A DNA stretch of 64,000 bases, from NCBI RefSeq assembly GCF_000062885.1, contig NC_009142.1, positions 7,739,584 through 7,803,583 on the forward strand, read 5' to 3'. Source of the stretch: Saccharopolyspora erythraea NRRL 2338. Its GTDB lineage: Bacteria; Actinomycetota; Actinomycetes; Mycobacteriales; Pseudonocardiaceae. Numbering within the stretch: the stretch's first letter is position 1; every line of letters begins with the position of its first letter. Both the position numbers and the translations under genes were made by a program. Below are positions 37,172 to 46,347 of the stretch, piece by piece. The notes under the pieces were generated by a model. The model saw only the letters and a list, made by a program, of their open reading frames with translations, had not been told where the DNA came from and searched no databases.

Positions 37172-37396
37172 TCAACCCGCGTTGTAGTAGGCGTGCTCCA
37201 GGTAGGCGTGCACATCCTTCTCCGCGACGCGGAAGGAGCGCCCGACGCGGGCGGCGGGCAGTTCGCCGGCGTGCACCAGGCGGTAGACGGTCATCTTCGA
37301 CACTCGCATCAGCTTCGCCACCTCGGCGACGGTGAGGAACCGCACCTCGCCGATACCGGGAGGGGACTGCTGGCTGGGTTCGGAGTTCGCGGACAT
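37172..37396 (-). CDS. Excisionase/MerR-like helix-turn-helix protein
   Basis: A 74-aa protein with one helix-turn-helix of the excisionase family: FLTVAEVAKLMRVSKMTVYR, then LVHAGELPAARVGRSFRVAE and an aromatic tail (YLEHAYYNAG). It is conserved next to proC and bS22 in actinobacteria (Rv0500A type), so it is a chromosomal regulator rather than a phage relic. DNA target unknown. ATG 37396; 335 bases from the proC stop. Confidence 0.85.
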   Translation of the reverse strand: MSANSEPSQQSPPGIGEVRFLTVAEVAKLMRVSKMTVYRLVHAGELPAARVGRSFRVAEKDVHAYLEHAYYNAG

Positions 37397-37731
37397 GCTT
37401 CACCGATCCTCCGCACGCGTCGCGTCACCGGCTTCCCCTCCGGCGAGAACTCACGCGCGTGCTCCATCGAGAGTAGCGGGACTGCTGTGCTGCATGCGAC
37501 GTATCGAACCGCTGGACACCGGCTGCTGCCTGGTGCTTCGGCCGGTGACGCGCGCAACCGATGCTCCGCCGTCCGCGCCGCTCGCGCACGGCGAGCCCTG
37601 GCGCGCGGGCGGGTTCAGGCGGCCCGGCCGTCCACGCCGGCCGGGCTCAGCGTGTGCGGCTCGCCCGTACCGGCTCAAACGCCTCTGCGCGCCCGTACAG
37701 GTTCAGCCACGCTCGGCTCGCCCGCTTGCGC
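37397..37731. other. 335-bp gap between proC and the excisionase-like gene
   Basis: No gene supported. It contains the proC terminator hairpin (37622-37646), a few repeats of GGCTCGCCCG and, near 37440-37540, less GC-rich DNA likely to be the promoter of the excisionase-like gene. Confidence 0.5.
37622..37646 (-). terminator. proC terminator hairpin
   Basis: Perfect 9-bp stem (37622-37630 with 37638-37646) and a 7-nt loop, about 85 bases downstream of the proC stop on the minus strand. Confidence 0.6.
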
Positions 37732-38544
37732 TCAGTCCTCGCGGTGGGCGCGGCCCAGCTCCACGGAGCGGTCCCTGGCCGCCTCGATCGCGTCGATCAG
37801 CGCCGCCCGGACGCCGTGCTTCTCCAGCTCCCGGATGCCGGCGATGGTGGTGCCAGCCGGGGACGTGACCGCCTCCCGCAGCATCACCGGGTGCCCCTCG
37901 TCGGAGCGCAGCATCGCCGCCGCGCCCACCGCGGACTGCACGATCAGGTCGGCGGCCACCGCGCGCGGGATGCCGAGCAGGATCCCGGCGTCGATCATGG
38001 CCTCGACCAGGTAGAAGAAGTACGCCGGGCCCGATCCGGAGAGCGCGGTGACCGCGTCCTGCTGGCTCTCGGGCACCCGCACGACCTTCCCGACGCTGCC
38101 CAGCAGCTCCTCGACCAGCCGCAGGTGCTCGTCCTCGGCGTGCTCGCCGCCGGAGATCGCGCTCATCGCCTCGCCGACCAGCATCGGCGTGTTCGGCATG
38201 ACCCGCACGACCCGCGTGCCCTCGGGCAGCCTGCGTTCGAACAGCGCGGTCGACAGACCCGCGCACAGCGACACCACCAGCTTGCCCGACGGCAGGTCGG
38301 CGGCCATCTCGTCCAGCAGCGGCTCGATGTCCTGCGGCTTGACCGCGACCACGATGACGTCCGCGCGGCGCACCGCTCCGGCGACGTCGACGTGCTCGAC
38401 GCCGTACTTGGCGGTCAGCTCCTTGGCCCGCGCCGGGTAGCGCTCGGTGAACAGCAGGTCCTCCGGGGACCTCCCGGCGTGCAGCAGCCCCGACATCAGG
38501 GACTCACCGATCTTGCCCGCTCCGAGTACCGCGATGGTCGTCAT
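37732..38544 (-). CDS. proC: Pyrroline-5-carboxylate reductase (ProC)
   Basis: A 270-aa enzyme for the last step of proline synthesis, reducing pyrroline-5-carboxylate with NAD(P)H. N-terminal Rossmann motif VLGAGKIGESLMSGL; VVAVKPQD; VRVMPNTPMLVGEAMSA and the signature LSGSGPAYFFYLVEAMIDAG are all present, as is the C-terminal TSPAGTTIAGI. ATG 38544 is the natural start; the frame is open further upstream but not coding. It is divergent from the acyl-CoA ligase gene. A hairpin follows the stop. Confidence 0.96.
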   Translation of the reverse strand: MTTIAVLGAGKIGESLMSGLLHAGRSPEDLLFTERYPARAKELTAKYGVEHVDVAGAVRRADVIVVAVKPQDIEPLLDEMAADLPSGKLVVSLCAGLSTALFERRLPEGTRVVRVMPNTPMLVGEAMSAISGGEHAEDEHLRLVEELLGSVGKVVRVPESQQDAVTALSGSGPAYFFYLVEAMIDAGILLGIPRAVAADLIVQSAVGAAAMLRSDEGHPVMLREAVTSPAGTTIAGIRELEKHGVRAALIDAIEAARDRSVELGRAHRED

Positions 38545-38676
38545 GCCCAGCAGCCTGCCAGAACACGCTGGGTGCTCCCGCCAGCCCCTCTCCGGCCCCT
38601 CCCGGACGCTGCCGCCGATCGTTAGTGTGTCTGCCACCACAAGCCACCCCGCCGCGACACCTGATCGAAGGAGCGG

Positions 38677-40305
38677 ATGACCTCGATGTTCAGCACGATG
38701 CAGGACGGCACCCTCACGACCGCCCGGATACTCGCCCAGGGCAGCGGACCGCACGGGACCGCCGAGGTCGTGACCTGGACCGGCGACGGTGCGCGGCGTT
38801 CGGACTACGCCGAGGTCGGGCGGAGGGTCGCGCGGCTGGCCAACGCGCTGCGCGCGCTCGGCGTGACCGGCGACCAGCGGGTCGGCACGTTCATGTGGAA
38901 CAACGCGGAGCACCTGGAGGCCTACTTCGCGGTGCCGTCGATGGGCGCGGTGCTGCACACGCTCAACATCCGGCTGTTCCCCGAGCAGATCGTCTACGTC
39001 GCCGACCACGCCGAGGACCGGGTGGTCATCGTCGACTCGACGCTGTTGCCGCTGTTCGCCAAGATCCTCCCGCAGCTCGGCACCGTCCGGCACGTCGTCG
39101 TGGTCGGCGGCGGATCGCTGGAGGCGCCCGAGGGCGTGGAGGTGCACGACTACGAGGCGCTGCTGGCGGCGCAGCCGGACGAGTTCGACTGGCCGGAGCT
39201 GGACGAGCGCTCAGCCGCGGCGATGTGCTACACGTCCGGCACCACCGGCAACCCGAAGGGCGTGGTGTACTCGCACCGCTCCATCTACCTGCACTCGATG
39301 CAGGTGTGCATGACCGACGGGATGGCGCTGTCGCAGGCCGACCGAGCGCTCGCGGTGGTGCCGATGTTCCACGCGATGTCGTGGGGCCTGCCGTACGCCG
39401 CTTTCCTGGTCGGGTCGTCGCTGATCATGCCGGACCGCTTCCTCCAGCCGGAGCCGCTGACGCACATGATCGCCGCGGAGCGGCCGACGTTCGCCGCGGC
39501 GGTTCCGACGATCTGGCAAGGGGTGTTGCAGCACCTCGAACAGGACCCGCAGGACATGTCGTCGCTGCGGGAGGTCGTCGTCGGCGGCTCGGCGTGCCCG
39601 CCGTCGCTGATGCGGGCCTTCCACGACCGCTACGGCATCCCGGTGCTGCACGCGTGGGGCATGACCGAGACCTCGCCGCTGGGCAGCGTCGCCCGGCCTC
39701 CGGCGGGGGCGACCGGTGACGAGCTGTGGGCCTACCGCTCCAGCCAGGGGCGCGTTCCCGCCGGGGTGGAGGCGCGGCTGGTCGGCGACGACGGCTCGGT
39801 GCTGCCGTGGGACGGCAGCAGCGTCGGGGAGCTCGAGGTGCGCGGGCCGTGGATCGCCGGGGCCTACTACCAGGAGGACGACCCGGAGAAGTTCCACGAC
39901 GGCTGGCTGCGCACCGGCGATGTGGGGCACATCTCCCCCGACGGGTTCCTGCGCCTGACCGACCGCGCGAAGGACGTCATCAAGTCCGGTGGCGAGTGGA
40001 TCTCGTCGGTGGAGCTGGAGAACCACGTGATGTCGCACCCGGCGGTGGCCGAGGCGGTGGTCATCGGCGTGCCGGACGAGAAGTGGGACGAACGGCCGCT
40101 GGTGGCCGTCGTGCTCCGGGAAGGCCAGCGGGCCACCGCCGAGGAGCTCAGCGAGTTCCTGGCGGGCAGGGTGGCCAAGTGGCAGCTGCCGGAGCACTGG
40201 ACCTTCGTCGCCGAGACCCCGAAGACCAGCGTCGGCAAGTTCGACAAGAAGCGCCTGCGCCAGCAGCACTCGCAGGGCGAGCTCGACGTGCAGACCCTCG
40301 GCTGA
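38677..40305 (+). CDS. Long- or medium-chain acyl-CoA ligase
   Basis: A 542-aa AMP-forming ligase. Motifs: CYTSGTTGNPKGVVYSH (P-loop), HAWGMTETSPLG, GWLRTGDVGHISPDGFLRLT, the hinge DRAKDVIKSGGEWIS, and the catalytic lysine in TSVGKFDKKRLRQ. The VKSGGEWIS version is typical of fatty acyl-CoA synthetases. GAAGGAG precedes ATG 38677 by six bases. It is monocistronic, convergent with a thioesterase gene, so the pair could make and cleave acyl-CoAs; shared regulation is not shown. Confidence 0.9.
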   Translation: MTSMFSTMQDGTLTTARILAQGSGPHGTAEVVTWTGDGARRSDYAEVGRRVARLANALRALGVTGDQRVGTFMWNNAEHLEAYFAVPSMGAVLHTLNIRLFPEQIVYVADHAEDRVVIVDSTLLPLFAKILPQLGTVRHVVVVGGGSLEAPEGVEVHDYEALLAAQPDEFDWPELDERSAAAMCYTSGTTGNPKGVVYSHRSIYLHSMQVCMTDGMALSQADRALAVVPMFHAMSWGLPYAAFLVGSSLIMPDRFLQPEPLTHMIAAERPTFAAAVPTIWQGVLQHLEQDPQDMSSLREVVVGGSACPPSLMRAFHDRYGIPVLHAWGMTETSPLGSVARPPAGATGDELWAYRSSQGRVPAGVEARLVGDDGSVLPWDGSSVGELEVRGPWIAGAYYQEDDPEKFHDGWLRTGDVGHISPDGFLRLTDRAKDVIKSGGEWISSVELENHVMSHPAVAEAVVIGVPDEKWDERPLVAVVLREGQRATAEELSEFLAGRVAKWQLPEHWTFVAETPKTSVGKFDKKRLRQQHSQGELDVQTLG

Positions 40306-40336
40306 GGCGGCCCGGTCGCCTGTTGCCGGTCGCAGA

Positions 40337-40357
40337 CGGCGGGGCTGCTGCCCGCCG
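40337..40357 (+). terminator. Hairpin between convergent ligase and thioesterase genes
   Basis: 7-bp stem (40337-40343 with 40351-40357) with a 7-nt loop in an 85-bp convergent gap. Confidence 0.5.
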
Positions 40358-40390
40358 CCTGCCCGGCGCGGCGCTTCCGCCTGCGCGACC

Positions 40391-41182
40391 TCAGGCGCTG
40401 ATCGCGAGCTGGCGGGCCTGGCAGACGATGCGGCCGGTCGAGTCGATGACCGTGGTGTCCTCGTCGAACCAGCGACCGTGCACGGACCTGCAGTCGACGA
40501 CCAGGCGCAACCAGCCGTTGGCGGGCCGGGCCCGCAGCAGGGCCGTCAGCTGCACCGTGGGCGACCAGCCGAAGCGGCCCATGTTGAACGTCACCGGCAT
40601 CGTCAGGTCGCCCGCGACCAGGCTGAACAGCACGTCGGGCTGCGCCCCGCGCGGTCTCGCCCACAGCCGCAGCCTCGGCGGCTGGTCCACGTCGCCGTCC
40701 AGGAACCCGGCGCTCGCGCGGTCGAGGCGGACGTCGCAGGTGCGGGCGAGGTTGTAGAACTTCACCGCGTCGGAGGTGGACAGGTCCAGCGCCTCCGCGG
40801 GTGGGTTCACCGGCATGTCCGGGACATCGGACCACGCCGGTTCCTCGACCGGGACCCGGCCCAGGGTGATCGTCGTGTCGACGCAGACCTGCCCCCGCTG
40901 CTCCAGCGTGGTGCGGCGGACCGTGACGGTGCGGCCGGTCTTAAGCGTCTCGGTGCGGACCAGGACCGGGCCGGTCTGCGGGGAGCGGAGGAACTGCGCG
41001 CTGACGGCGAGCGGTGCCAGGTCGGTGCCCTCGGTGGCCGCCCTGGCCATCATCGCCAGCAGGTAGCCGCCGTGCGGGCGGTCTCCGACTGACCAGTCCG
41101 GGTGCAGATCGGCGACGGAACTGCCGTCCCCCAGGGAACGAACAGCGGTGGCCGCGGAGAAGAGGTCTGGGAGGTCGGTCAC
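40391..41182 (-). CDS. Acyl-CoA thioesterase-like protein (double hotdog)
   Basis: A 263-aa protein with TesB-like double-hotdog features: N-terminal HPDWSVGDRPHGGYLLAMMARA, then VSAQFLRSPQTGPVLVRTETLKTGRT, and a second half with ARPRGAQPDVLFSL and WSPTVQLTALLRARP. This organisation is shared with thioesterase-family proteins such as Rv0499, its positional counterpart as I recall. It probably hydrolyses acyl-CoAs; chain length unknown. GTG 41182 chosen; 145 bases separate it from the isomerase-like gene on the same strand. Confidence 0.78.
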   Translation of the reverse strand: MTDLPDLFSAATAVRSLGDGSSVADLHPDWSVGDRPHGGYLLAMMARAATEGTDLAPLAVSAQFLRSPQTGPVLVRTETLKTGRTVTVRRTTLEQRGQVCVDTTITLGRVPVEEPAWSDVPDMPVNPPAEALDLSTSDAVKFYNLARTCDVRLDRASAGFLDGDVDQPPRLRLWARPRGAQPDVLFSLVAGDLTMPVTFNMGRFGWSPTVQLTALLRARPANGWLRLVVDCRSVHGRWFDEDTTVIDSTGRIVCQARQLAISA

Positions 41183-41327
41183 GCTCGACCCACCGAGTAA
41201 CCACGCTCATCGGGGAGCAAAGCGCGGAGTCGATTCATGTTAGCGATTCTACGGACCCTGCTCGTTCTTGATCACTTCGCGGTCACGGGATCGGTTTCGC
41301 GCAGGTGGTCACCGGTCGGTGGGCCCC

Positions 41328-42191
41328 TCAGGAGGCCGCCGGCTCCAGGTGCAGCCGGGCGAACAGCAGCGCCTCGGCCAGCAGGGCCGCGCGCTGCTTG
41401 GGGCTGCGGGCCTTGCGGGTGTTGATCTCCAGCACCACCGAGCCGTCGAAGCCGTCGGCCGCCAGCGCCTCGCACACCTGGGCGCACGGCTGCGTGCCCT
41501 GCCCGGGGAGCAGGTGCTCGTCGCGCGGCGCGCCGGTGCCGTCGGCGAGGTGCACGTGGGCCAGGCGGTCCTCCATCCGCTTCAGCAGCTCTATGGCATC
41601 GACGTGCGCGGCTGCGGCGTGCGAGAGGTCGAGGGTGTAGTTGTTGTAGCCCACGTCGGTCGGGTCCGGCGACGGCTTGAACGCGGACAGGCCCGACGCC
41701 TTGCCACCGCGAAGCCGCTTCCACGTGTTGGGCGGGCGCACCGGGAACATGTTCTCCACCGCGACCCGGATGCCGCTGGCCTCCTCCAGCTCCGCCACCA
41801 GGTCGCTGAAGCGCTCGGCGTAGCGGCGCTGCCAGCGGAACGGCGGGTGCACCACCACAGTCGAGGCGCCCAGGTCGCTTGCGGCCACCACCGAGCGCCG
41901 CAGCCGCTCCTCCGGCTCCGGCGACCACACCCGCTGCGTGATCAGCAGGCAGGGCGCGTGCACCGCGAGGATGGGCACGCCGTGGCGGTCGGCCAACCGG
42001 TGCAGCGCGGCGACGTCCTGGCTGACGGCGTCGGCCCAGACCATCACCTCGACGCCGTCGAAACCCAGGTCCGCGGCCATCTCGAAGGCGGCCCGGGCAG
42101 GCTGGGGCCACACCGACGCGCTCGAGAGCCCGACCGGTATGTGCTTCTCGTGCGGTTCGTCTGTGCGTTCGGGGACTCGTTCCGATGTCAT
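41328..42191 (-). CDS. Sugar-phosphate isomerase/epimerase-like TIM barrel
   Basis: A 287-aa xylose-isomerase-like TIM-barrel protein. Metal-site and strand motifs are visible: MVWADAV, ILAVHAPC, VVHPPF, RVAVENMFP, YTLDLSHAAAA, LAHVHLADGTG and SVVLEINTRKA. The Glu (VENM), Asp/His (DLSH) and terminal Glu (LEIN) fit a divalent metal centre. Substrate unknown; Rv0498 is the mycobacterial counterpart as I recall. ATG 42191; it follows the Pro-rich membrane protein by 52 bases and may share its transcript. Confidence 0.82.
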   Translation of the reverse strand: MTSERVPERTDEPHEKHIPVGLSSASVWPQPARAAFEMAADLGFDGVEVMVWADAVSQDVAALHRLADRHGVPILAVHAPCLLITQRVWSPEPEERLRRSVVAASDLGASTVVVHPPFRWQRRYAERFSDLVAELEEASGIRVAVENMFPVRPPNTWKRLRGGKASGLSAFKPSPDPTDVGYNNYTLDLSHAAAAHVDAIELLKRMEDRLAHVHLADGTGAPRDEHLLPGQGTQPCAQVCEALAADGFDGSVVLEINTRKARSPKQRAALLAEALLFARLHLEPAAS

Positions 42192-42243
42192 GTCCTGCCC
42201 AGCATGCCCGAGGTCCGGTGTAGTTCCCCAGCCGGTGGCGCGG

Positions 42244-43629
42244 TCAGTGCGAAAGCAGCAGCAGAGCCGCCGGCGAGACCGTGCACACCAGGCCGACCAC
42301 GACCGCCAGCAGAATGCTGTTCAGATCGTCTCCGCGCAAGAACTTCTTGGCGATGAACACCAGGCAGCCGGTGACGACCAGCGCCGCAGCGAGCGCCGCG
42401 GGGGCGAGCTGCAGCCACAGCCAGTTGAAGGCGAACCAGACGCCGATGCCGCTGACGACGCCGACGCCGCCCTGCAGCACCAGGGTTCCCCACTCCTTGG
42501 TCGGCGACCGCTCCTCGTCGTCGTCGGCGTCGTCCTCGTCGGACAGGTAGTCGTCGGAGTCGAGCCCGGCGGGCGCCTCGGGGTCGTAGTCGTCGTAGTC
42601 GCGGGCGCGTTCGCGGTCCCTCGGCTCGGCGTAGTCGTCCCCGTAGTCGTCGTAGTCCTGGGCGTCCTGGTACTCCCGCGGGTCCCCGTAGGAGTCGAAG
42701 TCGTCGTACGGGTCGTCGTCGCGGTCGGCGTCCGCCTGCTGGGGGTAGGGCATCATCGCCGTGCCTTCGGGCTCGGCGGCCTGCGGCGGGTACGCCATCA
42801 TGGCGGTGCCCTCCGGCTCGGCGGCCTGCGGCGGGTACGCCATCATCGCCGTGCCGTCGGCGTCGTTGCGGGCCTCGGCCTCGACGCGCGGCAACTGCTC
42901 GGTGGCGCCCTCGACCTCCTGCGGCGGCCCCGGCTTGGGCCGTGGCTTCGGGGAGGGGCGACGCGGCAGCGCGGGCTGCTGGATCGTCGCCTCCGGGTCC
43001 CCGCCCGGCCCGTCGGCGGGGGCCGCGGCCGGTGGCGGCGGAGCGGGCATGGGCGCGGGCTTGTCCCCCGCGCCCGCCGAGAAGCGCTGCGCCCAGAAGC
43101 TGCCACCGCTGCTCTTCGGCGGCGGCTCCGGAGCCTCCTTCTTCGGCGCGGGAGGCGCCTCGTGCACCGGCTCCTGCGCGGGTGGCGCGGGCGGTTGCTG
43201 CTGCGCTGGAGGTGCGGGCGGTTGCTGCTGCGCTGGGGGTGCGGGCGGTTGCTGTTGCGCGGGTGCCGACTCCTGCGGAGGAGCCGGGGGCGCGGGCGGC
43301 GGGACCTGCGTGGCCCCAGCGGTCGGCGGGGGAACCTGCGTGGCTCCCGCCGTCGGCGGGGCCTCCTGCTGCGGCTGGGCCTGCTTGCCCGACCTCGGCT
43401 GCGGGCGGTGGCTGGTGCGCTGCGGCGGCTCGGCGTCCGGATCGACGGCGCGGAGCTGGCCGCTGTCCGACATCACCCGTTCGATGATCGCCTGCGGAGC
43501 CGTCTCGCTGGGATCTTCGGCACGCCTGCGGCGTCGCCGGGTGCTGCGCTGGGAGCCGCCGCCGTACTCGGCGAGCAGCTCCGCGACGGTGCGCTGGCTG
43601 GGGTCATTGGCCCCGCTGTCCCGACTCAT
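42244..43629 (-). CDS. Pro/Gln/Asp-rich protein with C-terminal membrane helices (Rv0497-like)
   Basis: A 461-aa protein. Residues 1-60 are basic ([13 protein letters not shown]). Next comes a long disordered region with PPAPPAQQQ repeats and three copies of an [15 protein letters not shown] unit, and then an acidic Asp/Tyr stretch ([15 protein letters not shown]). The last ~100 residues hold two or three transmembrane helices ([16 protein letters not shown] and [22 protein letters not shown]). Its ATG overlaps the ppx stop (ATGA). Membrane scaffold role is a guess. Confidence 0.75.
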   Translation of the reverse strand: MSRDSGANDPSQRTVAELLAEYGGGSQRSTRRRRRRAEDPSETAPQAIIERVMSDSGQLRAVDPDAEPPQRTSHRPQPRSGKQAQPQQEAPPTAGATQVPPPTAGATQVPPPAPPAPPQESAPAQQQPPAPPAQQQPPAPPAQQQPPAPPAQEPVHEAPPAPKKEAPEPPPKSSGGSFWAQRFSAGAGDKPAPMPAPPPPAAAPADGPGGDPEATIQQPALPRRPSPKPRPKPGPPQEVEGATEQLPRVEAEARNDADGTAMMAYPPQAAEPEGTAMMAYPPQAAEPEGTAMMPYPQQADADRDDDPYDDFDSYGDPREYQDAQDYDDYGDDYAEPRDRERARDYDDYDPEAPAGLDSDDYLSDEDDADDDEERSPTKEWGTLVLQGGVGVVSGIGVWFAFNWLWLQLAPAALAAALVVTGCLVFIAKKFLRGDDLNSILLAVVVGLVCTVSPAALLLLSH

Positions 43630-44669
43630 CGATTCCACCGTGCCCCGTGCTGAGCCTTCCGTCCAGTTACTCGCTGCGCGTCCTGCTGGGGCCCCGACAG
43701 CCCGGACCCGACCGCGGCCCGGGTCTGGATGGCAGTGTGGCCGTTGCCGTTGGTGTGGTCCAGCCGACGCAGGATCACTCCCTCCCGCAACGCCCACGGG
43801 CAGATGTCGAGTTCCCGCAGTGACAGCTCTCGCATCGCCGCCTCGGCGACCAGCGCGCCGCTGACCAGCTGGTGCGCGCGGGCGCTGCTGACCCCGTCCA
43901 GGGCCGCGAGGTCGGCCGACGACATCCGGGTGATGAAGGACAGGAGCTGGCGCAGGCCGGTGTCGGTCAGCTTGCGCGGCACCCTGGGGCCCGCCGAGGA
44001 CGGCGCCGCGCCGGTCAGGCGGGCCAGCGACCGGAACGTCTTGGAGCTGGCCACCACCCGGTCGGGCTTGCCGAGCTTGCGGAACCGCTTGGCGGTGCCC
44101 GCCAGCTCGCCTTCCAGCCATTCCCGCAGGTCCTCGACCTCCTGCCGGCTCGGCGGGTCGTGCAGCACGGTGCGCGCGAGACGCCCCGCGCCCAGCGGCA
44201 ACGACACGGCAAGGTCGGGTTGTTCGTCGATGCCCATCGCCATCTCCAGCGAGCCACCGCCGATGTCGAGCAGCAGCAGGTTGCCCGCCGACCAGCCGTA
44301 CCAGCGGCGGGCGGCGAGGAAGGTGAAGCGGGCCTCATCCTCGCCGGGCAGGACCTCGAGGTCGACGCCGGTCTGGTCCCGGACCATCGCCAGCACCTCG
44401 GTGGCGTTGTCGGCGTCGCGGATCGCGGAGGTGGCGAAGGCCATCAGCTCCTCGCACCCGGCCGCGACCGCGGCCTCCTGGGCCCCCGCGACGGTGCGGA
44501 CGAGCTCGTCGGCGTCCTCGGGACCGAGGTGGCCGTCGTCGCCGATCCGCTCGGCAAGGCGCAGCACGGTCTTCTCCGATGTCATGGGCGTCGGATGGGC
44601 ACCACGGTGCGCGTCCACCACGAGCAGGTGGACGGTGTTGGATCCGACGTCGAGCACCCCTAGGCGCAT
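43626..44669 (-). CDS. ppx: Ppx/GppA-family exopolyphosphatase
   Basis: A 347-aa ASKHA-fold phosphatase: phosphate-1 loop [15 protein letters not shown] at the N-terminus, [12 protein letters not shown], catalytic Glu in [16 protein letters not shown] and phosphate-2 loop [13 protein letters not shown]. It hydrolyses inorganic polyphosphate or pppGpp. The C-terminal HD-like domain of the long enzymes is absent, as in mycobacterial Ppx1 (Rv0496). The last ~25 residues are a polar tail. ATG 44669. It lies ~1 kb downstream of senX3-regX3, which fits a phosphate-response block. Confidence 0.9.
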   Translation of the reverse strand: MRLGVLDVGSNTVHLLVVDAHRGAHPTPMTSEKTVLRLAERIGDDGHLGPEDADELVRTVAGAQEAAVAAGCEELMAFATSAIRDADNATEVLAMVRDQTGVDLEVLPGEDEARFTFLAARRWYGWSAGNLLLLDIGGGSLEMAMGIDEQPDLAVSLPLGAGRLARTVLHDPPSRQEVEDLREWLEGELAGTAKRFRKLGKPDRVVASSKTFRSLARLTGAAPSSAGPRVPRKLTDTGLRQLLSFITRMSSADLAALDGVSSARAHQLVSGALVAEAAMRELSLRELDICPWALREGVILRRLDHTNGNGHTAIQTRAAVGSGLSGPQQDAQRVTGRKAQHGARWNR

Positions 44670-45666
44670 GAGCGACAACGTTACCGGCTGCGACCGCGCG
44701 ACTGGGCCAGGTGGGGCCCATGACGGATGCTTGTCACAGTCCGTACCTGCTCTTCTGCACCAGGAACACCGCTGTTCACCCGGTCGGTGGCAACGCTGCG
44801 CGGAAGACGACGTGGCGTGGTACGACAGCCCGGCGACGCGGCAGGTGAGCCGTCGGCAGCGCCCATTCGGGTGTGTCCGACACGCCGACACTCCGCGCGA
44901 AACCACCCGATCGGCGTAGCGCGGCAGGTCCGGCGGAAGCAACAAATGCGGCGAAGCGGGCAGACAGGGCGAAGGTGATGGGCCCGGAGGGCGCAACGGC
45001 CGGGGCGGAGGCAGTCGACGCGGAGGCGTCCGATGCCGGCGCAGCCGGAGCGGACGCAGTCGGCGCGGACGCAGCCGGGGCGGACGACCCCGAAGCCGGC
45101 CCAGCCGGAGCGGACGCCTCCGGCCCGGTCTCGGGGCGCGCGCGTCGGACGCCGTGGGGGCGAGCCAACCGCCGGGCACCTGGGCTTCGAACCGGCCTTC
45201 CGGCCACGGCACCGTCGAACCGACCCGGCCGCCAGGACCGCGAACCGCCTTCCGGCCACCGCGCCGGCGAGCCGCCCTCCGGACACCAGGGCTCGGAACG
45301 TCCTTCCGGCCGCAGCACCGCCGAGCCACGCTCTGGCCACCAGGACTCGAAACGTCCTTCCGGCCGCAGCACCGCCGAGCCACACTCTGGCCACCAGGCC
45401 GTCGAGCCACCTTCCGACCACCGCGCGGTCAGGCCACCCTCCGGCCACGGCACCGCCGAGCCGCCCTCTGGCCACCGCGCCGTCGAAACCGCCCTCCGCC
45501 CGCCAAGGCCCCGACCGCCTTCCGCCGGGAGGCCGTCGCCGGGGCGCGGAGGCCGGGCGCAGTCGTCCGGACATGGGGCGGGCCGGGCGCGGCCGTCCGG
45601 ACATGGGGCGGGACCGGCCCCAGCGCCCTGGAAACCGGTCCCGCGCCCCAGGTCCACGAGCGCCCG
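44670..45666. repeat. Tandem-repeat tract between regX3 and ppx
   Basis: No gene can be assigned with confidence in ~1 kb. 45000-45120 has 15-bp units (GCCGGAGCGGACGCA type); 45185-45500 has about eleven degenerate 27-bp units alternating GAGCCACGCTCTGGCCACCA-type and GAACGTCCTTCCGGCCGCAG-type halves; 45555-45625 has two ~30-bp copies containing GTCCGGACATGGGGCGGG. Periods of 15, 27 and 30 keep a frame, so a repeat protein is possible, but frames on both strands are open. Confidence 0.75.
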
Positions 45667-46347
45667 CTACACCTCGAACTTGTAGCCGAGCCCGCGCACC
45701 GTCACCAGGTAGCGGGGTTCGGCCGGGTCGGGCTCGAGCTTCGAGCGCAGCCGTTTGACGTGCACGTCGAGCGTCTTGGTGTCGCCGACGTAGTCCGCGC
45801 CCCACACCCGGTCGATGAGCTGCCCGCGGGTCAGCACCCGGCCCACGTTGCGCAGCAGGTACTCCAGCAGGTCGAACTCCTTGAGCGGGAGGCTGACCTC
45901 CTCGCCGGAGACCGTCACGACGTGGCGCTCCACGTCCATGCGCACCGGCCCGGCCTCCAGGACCTGCGGCAGCATGTCCTCGGCCTCACCGCCGCGGCGC
46001 AGCACCGCGCGCACCCGGGCGATCAGCTCGCGGGCCGAATAGGGCTTGGTGACGTAGTCGTCGGCACCGAGCTCCAGCCCGACCACCTTGTCGATCTCGC
46101 TGTCCCGCGCGGTCACCATGATCACCGGTACCGCCGAGCGCTGCCGGAGCTGCTTGCAGACGTCGGTCCCGCTCATGCCCGGCAGCATCAGGTCGAGCAG
46201 GACGATGTCCGCGCCGTTGCGGTCGAACTCCTCCAACGCCTCCTGACCGGTCGTCGCGACCGCCGCCGTGAAGCCCTCCTTCCGAAGCAGGAAGGCAAGT
46301 GGGTCGGCGAAGGACTCCTCGTCCTCCACGATCAGCACCCTGGTCAC
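45667..46347 (-). CDS. regX3: Response regulator RegX3
   Basis: A 226-aa OmpR/PhoB-class regulator. Receiver domain with acidic DE at 9-10, phospho-acceptor Asp52 in VLLDLMLPGMSG, Thr in MVTARD and Lys in VTKPYS; winged helix with LKEFDLLEYLLRNVGRVLTR and VWGADYVGDTKTLDVHVKRL. RegX3 controls phosphate uptake and, in streptomycetes as PhoP, secondary metabolism. GTG 46347 overlaps the senX3 stop, so kinase and regulator are co-translated. Confidence 0.95.
   Translation of the reverse strand: MTRVLIVEDEESFADPLAFLLRKEGFTAAVATTGQEALEEFDRNGADIVLLDLMLPGMSGTDVCKQLRQRSAVPVIMVTARDSEIDKVVGLELGADDYVTKPYSARELIARVRAVLRRGGEAEDMLPQVLEAGPVRMDVERHVVTVSGEEVSLPLKEFDLLEYLLRNVGRVLTRGQLIDRVWGADYVGDTKTLDVHVKRLRSKLEPDPAEPRYLVTVRGLGYKFEV

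Noticed and set aside
37172-37396. Excisionase-like gene as sign of a prophage or integrative element
   Set aside because: No integrase, att repeats or phage genes are near; the gene is conserved next to proC in actinobacteria.
44873-45685. Plus-strand repeat ORF between regX3 and ppx as a gene
   Set aside because: No ribosome site, its end is antisense to regX3, and frames on both strands are open over the same DNA. Kept as a repeat region only.
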